Source: Promethearchaeota archaeon
GTDB taxonomy: Archaea > Asgardarchaeota > Lokiarchaeia > Sigynarchaeales > SOKP01
Reading direction: 5' to 3'
Length of the DNA: 7,061 nucleotides
Assembly (NCBI GenBank): GCA_016839905.1
Contig: JAEOTJ010000143.1
Span: forward strand, 1 to 7,061
This document shows positions 1 through 7,000 of the stretch, piece after piece. A program made the position numbers and the translations under genes. Each line of letters begins with the position of its first letter. The stretch's first letter is position 1. The notes under the pieces are model-generated. The model had not been told where the DNA came from, made no database searches, and saw nothing but the letters and a program-made list of their open reading frames with translations.

Positions 1-20
1 ATTCTGATTTGTATCACATC

Positions 21-35
21 TTCAGACATATTATA
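21..35 (+). repeat. 15-bp direct repeat, copy 1
   Basis: TTCAGACATATTATA occurs exactly here and at 446-460 inside the small gene. The nearby 9-mer ACATCTTCA is also shared (16-24 and 463-471). In the frame that ends at TAA 34-36 this copy encodes SSDIL, the same residues as in the small gene. This may mark the end of a paralogous gene left of the window, or be a chance match in AT-rich DNA. Confidence 0.4.
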
Positions 36-83
36 ACTAAATTTCCATTTTTATTATCTTTAACACTTCAATCTCACTTTCCA

Positions 84-106
84 TCACGAATCGTGAAGCT
101 TTATAA
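84..106. promoter_or_regulatory. 13-bp perfect palindrome beside a TATA-like element
   Basis: Positions 84-96 read TCACGA-A-TCGTGA, two perfect 6-base arms around one base. Three bases later TTTATAA lies at 100-106; its complement TTATAAA is also TATA-like, so the direction is ambiguous. An inverted repeat next to a TATA box is a typical layout for an archaeal dimeric repressor or activator site. If transcription runs leftward, the palindrome lies just between the TATA box and the expected start near 75-80, ahead of the minus-strand ATG at 29. If it runs rightward, the transcript would reach the gene at 249 with a leader of about 120 bases. The regulator is unknown. Confidence 0.35.
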
Positions 107-204
107 GGAAGAATGACATATTATTATACAATTGATAACATAAGAATTATAAATATAATCATTTCATTTGCATTATTAGACAAAAATAAAAAATGTAAAT
201 GGGA

Positions 205-219
205 TTAAAGATATATAAT
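205..219 (+). promoter_or_regulatory. Candidate promoter of the small gene at 249
   Basis: ATATATAAT at 211-219 is preceded by the purine-rich TTAAAG (205-210), which could serve as a BRE. With the usual archaeal spacing of about 26 bases from the TATA centre, transcription would start near 241, leaving a leader of about 8 bases before the ATG at 249. The AT-rich background makes TATA-like strings common, so the spacing is the main support. Confidence 0.4.
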
Positions 220-248
220 TAAAATTGACATTAACCCATATTATAAAG

Positions 249-479
249 ATGAGTGAAGAGAACCAAGATTTAAAGGATTTTTCATGCTTATTTGCCGTTT
301 CGGGTGAAATATTAATTAATGCTAAAGATGAGGATAAAGCAAGAGAGAAATTCTTTGATTGGTATGAAAAAAACGTGGAAAAAGTCGAAAGAATTGACAA
401 TGAATTATTAAAAGTGCTCAAGTGGCAAAAAGGAGATCGTAAAAGTTCAGACATATTATATGACATCTTCAAGCAGTAA
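249..479 (+). CDS. Small uncharacterised soluble protein, 76 residues
   Basis: I do not recognise a family. The protein is highly charged, with no signal peptide or membrane segment, so it is probably cytoplasmic. Its pattern suggests beta-alpha-beta-alpha: a strand around SCLFAVSGEILINA, an amphipathic helix DEDKAREKFFDWYEKN, a second strand/helix stretch with NELLKVLKW, and a short C-terminal helix ending SSDILYDIFKQ. The strand followed by 'A-K-D-E-D-K-A' resembles the opening of small ferredoxin-like or ACT-like folds, but this is only a shape argument. The frame is open back to a TTG at 225, but the ATG at 249 is preferred because a TATA element at 211-219 would put the transcript start at about 241, downstream of that TTG. 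No Shine-Dalgarno sequence precedes the ATG, consistent with a near-leaderless mRNA. It stops with TAA at 477-479. A 15-base piece of its 3' end (446-460) is repeated at 21-35. The opposite-strand frame across this gene is rich in Ser and Phe and looks like a shadow. Confidence 0.65.
   Translation: MSEENQDLKDFSCLFAVSGEILINAKDEDKAREKFFDWYEKNVEKVERIDNELLKVLKWQKGDRKSSDILYDIFKQ
446..460 (+). repeat. 15-bp direct repeat, copy 2
   Basis: Exact second copy of TTCAGACATATTATA, lying in the last codons of the small gene, where it encodes most of SSDIL. See the copy at 21-35. Confidence 0.4.
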
Positions 480-500
480 ATAATAAAAAACAAAAAAGTT

Positions 501-710
501 ATGCACTTGAATGAGATTGGTATAATTATGTTTATAAGTAATGATTCTGTTCCAGAATTGATATCAAATAAGATAATAAAACATTATGGAAGACAGACCG
601 GGTATTATATCAATGAAATATTTGAGCACTGTAGATCTTAGGATATTAAATTCATTGACGGAGGCTATATTTACTGTTGTAGTCTCAAGCATGTTAAGGT
701 AGAGGTTTGA
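501..710 (+). pseudogene. Possible broken small gene, split by one TAG
   Basis: From ATG 501 a frame runs 46 codons (starting MHLNEIGIIMF) to TAG at 639-641, then stays open for another 22 codons, including DIKFIDGGYIYCC, until TGA at 708-710, followed at once by TAA at 711-713. The composition is protein-like: an amphipathic helix segment, then strand-like residues. The ATG lies 21 bases after the stop of the small gene and in the same frame, so read-through or co-transcription is conceivable. There is no Shine-Dalgarno sequence. The likeliest readings are a decaying gene with a nonsense mutation, or a chance open frame: at this base composition 46 stop-free codons are uncommon but not rare across six frames. 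Stop recoding is possible in principle but nothing else supports it. Confidence 0.3.
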
Positions 711-967
711 TAAAATGAAGATAAAAAAAGATCAGGATCAGAATTCAAAGGTTTGGATATTATCAACATCTGACATTTTTATGGTAAAAAATGTAATATT
801 TATAAAGTAATATATTGAAATATATCTAACTAGTCCATCATTCACAATTTAATCTATAAAAAAAGACAATTATAGGGAAATTTAAGATGAAAAAAATGGT
901 AAATTGCCTTGAGACGGAGTTATTTCAACATTTTTTTCATTTTAGTTTGATTTGGTTAACATTTTCC
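711..967 (+). other. Intergenic stretch ahead of the giant gene
   Basis: No convincing gene. It contains a 31-codon frame at 715-810 (starting MKIKKDQDQNSK) that begins just after the tandem stops of the split frame, and the start of a 38-codon frame at 887-1003 (starting MKKMVNCLETEL) with a hydrophobic middle. Both are short enough to be chance. A run of seven T at 931-937, followed by more T-rich sequence, could end transcripts arriving from the left, since archaeal RNA polymerase terminates at oligo-T. No tRNA-like or stable GC hairpin structure is visible. Confidence 0.4.
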
Positions 968-980
968 TTTATATATATAA
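968..980 (+). promoter_or_regulatory. TATA box of the giant surface-protein gene
   Basis: TTTATATATATAA is the strongest TATA-like element in the window. With standard archaeal spacing, transcription would begin near position 1000, leaving a leader of about 25 bases before the ATG at 1026. It implies that the giant gene is transcribed on its own rather than from the small gene upstream. Confidence 0.55.
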
Positions 981-1011
981 AATTTAACATAAAATGTTTA
1001 TAAAATAATTT

Positions 1012-1017
1012 AAGTGA
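1012..1017 (+). promoter_or_regulatory. Weak ribosome binding site
   Basis: AAGTGA differs by one base from AGGTGA, part of the archaeal Shine-Dalgarno consensus, and ends 8 bases before ATG 1026. It supports 1026 over the earlier ATG at 1021, which meets TGA after one further codon. Confidence 0.4.
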
Positions 1018-1025
1018 AAAATGAA

Positions 1026-4000
1026 ATGATAAAAAAACAAGAAAATAATGGAGATAAGAAGCCTTTGGGGCTAAATCTCCAGTTTAAGAAAATTAAAAAA
1101 GCGAGGACCGCCTTGGAATCCAAATTAGAAGGATTTAAAGAGCACTTTAAAGAATCTCAGTCTAATTCGATAAAATATCTATCAATTTTAGGGGGGTTGA
1201 CCATTTTTATTGCTATATTTGGGCTTGCATTAATATTAGTTCTCTCCCTCAACTTCTGGCTTGTAGAGGTCGACTTGAGCTATCAAGATATATTAATGTA
1301 TAGAGGTCTTGAATTTAATTTCCCTGATTTAGCTAAAGTAGGGATATTTTTCCTAAACTTTATGATTGTTCTCTCTTTATTAGCTTTTTTTATGAAAATG
1401 TTCTTAAGAAGAGAACATTTTGGAGTGGCGGAGGAAAAGAGACGAATAATAAGAAAGCGCAGGATTCAGAATATTATTATTAATAGTTTTATCATTTTTG
1501 GATTAGTCTGTGGAGTAAGCATGATCATCATAATAAGTTCATTTAACTCAATATTAACATCCCCTATCAATAGTCAGCTGTTTTTCATTCCAGCACCTTT
1601 AGTTGGAATTGAAATCTCATTTTTCATTCTCATTATTTTATTATTGGGAGGGGTCACCCTTAAAAAAAAGAAAATCAAGTTTCGCCCTTCTCATTCTGAA
1701 TTAAATAGTAATTCAAAAGAGAGGAGAAACGGATATAACCTTTTAAAATATAGGCTCTTAAATCAAGGTTTTTCAAGCTCTAGATTTTCAGCAAGATTGA
1801 TGAGATTAAAAGATAAATCAAATGATTTAAAAGACACATCAACCCCTCCTCCAGCGGGGCATTATCCAAAAGTAAAAGCGATGGGCTTGCTTATCATTCT
1901 TATAGGAATTCCTTCAATTATAGGGATAATATCAATTGCTCCTATTGGGGATTGTGATTATGAAATCGCATTGCTTCCACAAGGGAATACAGATTATGAT
2001 AGCTTAACTTATCATTCTGACATTACAGAGCTAGGAGAAATACCATTTAATGGCAAGATATTGATTAGAGCGAATGAATCTTCTCGGTCAAACTCACTGG
2101 TAACCACGAAGATTGAGCCAGAATTTTCTGAATTAGAGATTTCAGAGGAAAATCCCTTAAAATCTTATTATGGCTTCAAGAGTTACAATCGGTACGTCTT
2201 GGGAAAAAAATGGCTTTATACCGTAATTGATCTTAATGAATGCAAGCTTCAACCAGGGAAATTCACGCTTAAGAGTCAATACACCGCTCAATGTGGGTTC
2301 TTCTGGAAATACCGACCTTATAAATGTTGGGATTTAATTCTTGGTAAAGATAAGCTCAAGATCTTGCCAACTGGTCCCCTTCCTCAGGAAACATTTGAAT
2401 ATAATGCGGTGTATACTTATGATAATGGTACTTTTTGGACTGTGGTCTATAGTGGGCGTGTCGTAAATTCTTTGAATGAATCTGTAGCTTTAGAGAATTT
2501 AGAATTGTATCTCCAGACTTCAGGAAATCAATACGAAAAGATCGCTACAATCTCGACAGATGGGGATGGTTGCTTTAAATATACGCATGTTCAATATCAA
2601 TCATTCGACACAAATGCAATGGCCAAGATATATTGGAATGGTGTTAAAAACAAGTATTATCGGTCTGTTTTCCATGAAGAATACGCCGGAATGGAGTATT
2701 CAGTCGAAAATGGTCGATTCTTCATCGATTATACGGGAGAAGGCTACCCCGAATGGCCATTTAACTTGTATGATCTCATCCAAGAGATTAATGCGCCTCC
2801 ACCACCTCCTGATTCGGTCTTCTGGGCAAGACTAAGCGAAGGACGAGGTACTCGAACCTATGATGAAATCAATCAAATCGAGGGAGAATTAAAGGGAGAT
2901 GTTTCATGGACCATTGGACGGTATGGAACTGGTCTGAAATTTAATCAAAATGGCACGAATGGGAAAGTGGAATATCCTTGGTCTACTCTGAGCGATACTT
3001 TGGGGAGATGTAACAATGAATTCACCATTGCAGGATGGATTAATCCTTCCGTATTAACCAATAAGACTAACATTCATGGTATTTCTAATACATTCCTTTC
3101 TAAAGGCTCCATTTTAGGAAATCTTGAGTTGGGAGTCAGCCCACAAGGGGAATTAATGATGTATGCAAGAGCCCGTCGTTGGTTTTTAGGAGATTTATGG
3201 GGGAAGACAGCTATATATGGTACTCCAAATTCCATTAAAACTAATGCATGGACTTGGTTTTTAATCAGATGGAACAATTCGTTAGTAGATGTTCAATTGG
3301 GATCACAGTGGTTTGAATTAGATAATGAGGGAGAAGAAAAGTGGCAAGGTGCAAAATCATTAGCATTAGCGCCCGGACCTTTCATATTAGGAAATGTCCA
3401 GTTCTTCCAAACGCATTTTATTGGTAAGTTGGATGAGATCTACGTGGTTAAACGAGCTATTTCTAATGAAGAAGCTGAACGCTTGAAAGGGGTCATGGAA
3501 ATAGAGGCAATTGTTTCTAGGGAAGATGACGATGGTGGTTGGACACCGATCTCCAAAGATGAGAGTATCACGGGATATTTAAATTTAGAATGTCATGCTT
3601 CCACGCCTGAATTTAAAGAGATCGTTCAGCTTGACTATTACTTATCGAATGAAATTCCTAATTTCACCAAACCAGATGTTAATGATTGGATGTTTCTGAG
3701 AAGGTTCAATGAACACCAGGATTATTATTCTCACTTGATTAATTCGAAAGATCTTCCGGACGGAAATTTTTATTTTATCGTGAGGGCAATTGATAATGAT
3801 GGAAATGTCACTTACGATGCTTATGACATTTCAAACGAGTATGTACCATTTAAAGTTGAAAATTTCAAGGGATCTATTGATTTCTATTACTTACACGTTA
3901 ACAGTAGAATCAATTACAATTCAAAAATCGCAATGGTTCCTGCTCAGAATGTTGAGAATTTCATCCAATCCATTCAAGTTTTCCTGAATCATGAGGGTGA

Positions 4001-7000
4001 GGCAATTCCCTTAACTCAAGATCCCGTTGATTATTATCAAATATCTTTTAACGATAATTTATTGGACTTATTCCCCTTGATGGATTGGATTTCTAACAAT
4101 AATATTCCTTCGGGTGAATATCCTGTTAGTTTTACGATTCAAGTTTATTATAACTATGGAGATGAACTTGGACAATATTTATACAATTATACATTATATC
4201 CCATAACTTTAGACATTCAAGAGCCTGATGTGGAGTTAATTAGCGGAGGTTCATACACATTAGAGTTAGGAAAAGCTTACACTAATGTTCTAGATAATAT
4301 CATTACAATGGGATTTAATTATACTTCCATTGATTTAGATAACATCTGCTTCGAATATCGTTATAATACAACTGAAAGCGAATGGATTATTTATGATACT
4401 TTTTCAGTAGATTCATATCCAATGAATGTTAGCATTAATATTTTGAATATGAAGGATGATTTAATATACTTTCGATTTATTGCTGTCGACAAGCTTGGAA
4501 ACAAGCAACTTCTAACGAATCCTAGGTATTGGTTCATTAAAGATATGGATAATCACCCCGATTTTGTTTTAGAAGAATTGCATGATAATATTCTTTACAG
4601 CTTAGATGCACGAGGTTTGATTGATATTGATTTAAAAGTAATACCTGCTGCAAATGATATTTCTAACGTTCGTGTAAGCACGGCATATGAGTCATTTGAA
4701 CTTACAGAAAAAAATTATGAAAATGATTATATTTTCTATTCTGATTTCTTGGAAAATAAATACCTAAACTCTTCTTTTTACAACATCCTTGGAGGACAAT
4801 TCACGGAGATCCCAATCCTCATTGAGACATTTCAAGATCAGGCTTTAATTTCCTCTAAAGAAGTGAGGATTATAGTAACAGACATCATATTTGATAATGT
4901 CGTGAATATTACCGGTATAGGAGCTGATATTAATTCAACCATGGAAAATATATGGATTTCGTTTGATAATTTAACTGGCACATATTCTAACAAGCATGGT
5001 ATTCCATTCATCGTGAATAATAAAGCTCCAGTGATATTTCTCTACAATTCGCGAGATGAATTAGTAAATTCAGTCCCATTATCTCCATACAACGATTTCA
5101 CGCTTACAAAAATCCATGACGATACGACAATCGAGATAATAAATAATAGATTCACTATTTCATCACCTCAAATCCAGCCCTTTGAAAATTTAAGTTCCAT
5201 CAATTCAATCATCATTGAAAGTGTCAATGTACCTTTCTCATATTTCGTGGATGATGAAGAGATCTTCATTTCGCTTCTAACTACAGCAGATTTGGATGGA
5301 AGTTATAATTCATCAAATCCCATTATCATTGAATATGGAATAACAAATAACACACGAATGGATAAACAATTTCTCGGCAATTTAGATTTATTTTCTCTGA
5401 CTCAAGACATTTATCGGTTGGAGGCTGAGTTCTATGATGTCTCAAGCTTTACATCACGTTATATTGACAATAAGAGCTACTTAATCGACTTTTCAGCACC
5501 TTCTATCTATAAACAATTCATTAATGGAGAATCTATTCATCCAGAAAGGGATGAAATTTCTTTTATCATTAAAGACGCTTCGGAAATCTCAAATATATCA
5601 TTTGATCTCAATTTAAATGGAAATTGGATAAATACGGGAGATCTATACACGTTTAAATTTAATGATTCAAGCTTGGAGGATGGAATTTTACATCTTAATA
5701 TATTCGCTAATGACTCTTTAGGGTATCAAAATTCTCAAGAATTTTATATTAATATCGATACTACAGCACCAATCTTTACTAAAATCATTAATCATTATGA
5801 GTATTTCAATAATTTCTACACGGTTTATGCAGGAATCAATGAAACGTCAAATTATGAGATAAAATTACATGCCGTCCATTCAATAATGGGTATTCCTTAT
5901 TTAAACTTGAATTTAATCATCAATCAAACGGGAAACGGAACAGAGATTTCTTTTGATACACATCAGTTAAATAATGGCCTTTATAATTTAACTCTTATTG
6001 CCATTGATGATGCCGGGAATGAAGCAGATTATTTCATAGGAGAGCGTTATTTTGACAACCAAGCCCCGCAAATTCTTTCGATTGAGGATTATTATTATAT
6101 CAATGACCAATTAAATTATAAAAAGGATGTGGTTGATATTATTTACTTTAATAACCAAAAAAATATCTCAATCAGAGCACTTGATAAGGTATTAGATGGA
6201 TTTAATTGGAGCGAGATTAATTCAAAATTGGGAAGCCAAAATGGAGTTCAATCACTTGAAATGTATCTTACTAATCCGCTAAAATATCATAATATCACTC
6301 TTAATACTCCATTAAATTATGAAAAATTCTTATATGAAATTGTTGGCTATGATAACAATCCTTTTTCTGACATTTCTCTCATTAAAAATATCAAGAGCAT
6401 TAGAATTGGAAATATCATCATTGATGATTTTATCGCGATTCCAAGTCACAATTCAATAATGTTGATGATTGATGAACGATATGATTATTTGCTTTCGCCT
6501 GAAAATACTAATAAACTTCAGGCGGAATTTTATAAATTAGTTCCAACAACGATTCCTTTACATTTTAATCCTTTACTTGATAGGTGGGAATTAAATTCTC
6601 CAAGGGATAAATTTTTTGATATTACAGATTTCATTTCGATTACTCAAGGGCAGGAATTTCTCTATTGGTTTGTAACACGAGATAATTTATCAAATGCATA
6701 CACGACGCCAAAATATCAAGGAATGTTTGATACTCATATTACCCAAGATCCTCTTGTTGATTCTCTATTTGAATGGTCTTTAGGCACTACTAAGGATGGT
6801 GCGGGAATCATCATTTTTGGTTCTGAAACATTATCAGATAGTACCATTCAAATTAATATTTCTTCCATTGATTTAAGTGAACTAGGGGAGATGGATGTAG
6901 AAAAAATGTTTCTATATTATTCTGGGGATGGTGGTAATTACCAGTATCTTGGAAGAGCATATCATTTCGAAGGTGATCTATGGAACCTGTATTGGGATCG

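Larger units (their letters stand above)
1..112. other. Left-edge region without a convincing gene
   Basis: No long reading frame is visible. On the plus strand, frame 1 is open from the edge and ends in TAA at 34-36, giving a possible tail ILICITSSDIL. Its last five residues match the SSDIL of the small protein encoded at 249-479. On the minus strand an ATG at 29-27 opens MSEDVIQIR and runs off the edge, so a divergent gene could begin here. Only one of these can be real and the window holds too little of either to choose. A palindrome and a TATA-like element lie at 84-106. Confidence 0.2.

Noticed and set aside
113..208. 31-codon frame starting MTYYYTIDNIRI after an AAGGAAG purine run
   Set aside because: The purine run is a tolerable ribosome site, but the frame is short, made almost entirely of AT-rich codons, and begins too close to the TATA element at 100-106 to be transcribed from it.
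225..248. Earlier TTG start for the small gene
   Set aside because: It is only a few bases from the TATA element at 211-219 and would lie upstream of the expected transcript start. The ATG at 249 fits better.
176..493. Minus-strand open frame of 105 codons opposite the small gene
   Set aside because: Its product is dominated by Ser, Phe and Leu, as expected for the complement of a Glu/Lys-rich gene. The plus-strand frame has a balanced charged composition and a promoter at the right distance.
639..641. In-frame TAG read as pyrrolysine or another recoded residue
   Set aside because: It is a single event with no recognised methyltransferase context. The giant gene contains no in-frame TAG over 2012 codons, so it offers no support for TAG as a sense codon.
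700..780. Box C/D-like small RNA (TGATAAA then CTGA)
   Set aside because: Box C is off consensus, there is no paired C'/D' set, and the motifs are common in this base composition.
811..835. AT-only inverted repeat near TAATATATTGAAATATAT
   Set aside because: It consists only of A/T alternation, with little stability and no associated T-tract close by; it is likely chance.
2560..3987. Short open frames at 2560-2835, 3074-3277 (minus) and 3790-3987
   Set aside because: All lie inside the continuous 2012-codon frame, which shows recognisable LamG and Ig-like features across the same bases. The alternatives show no domain-like pattern.
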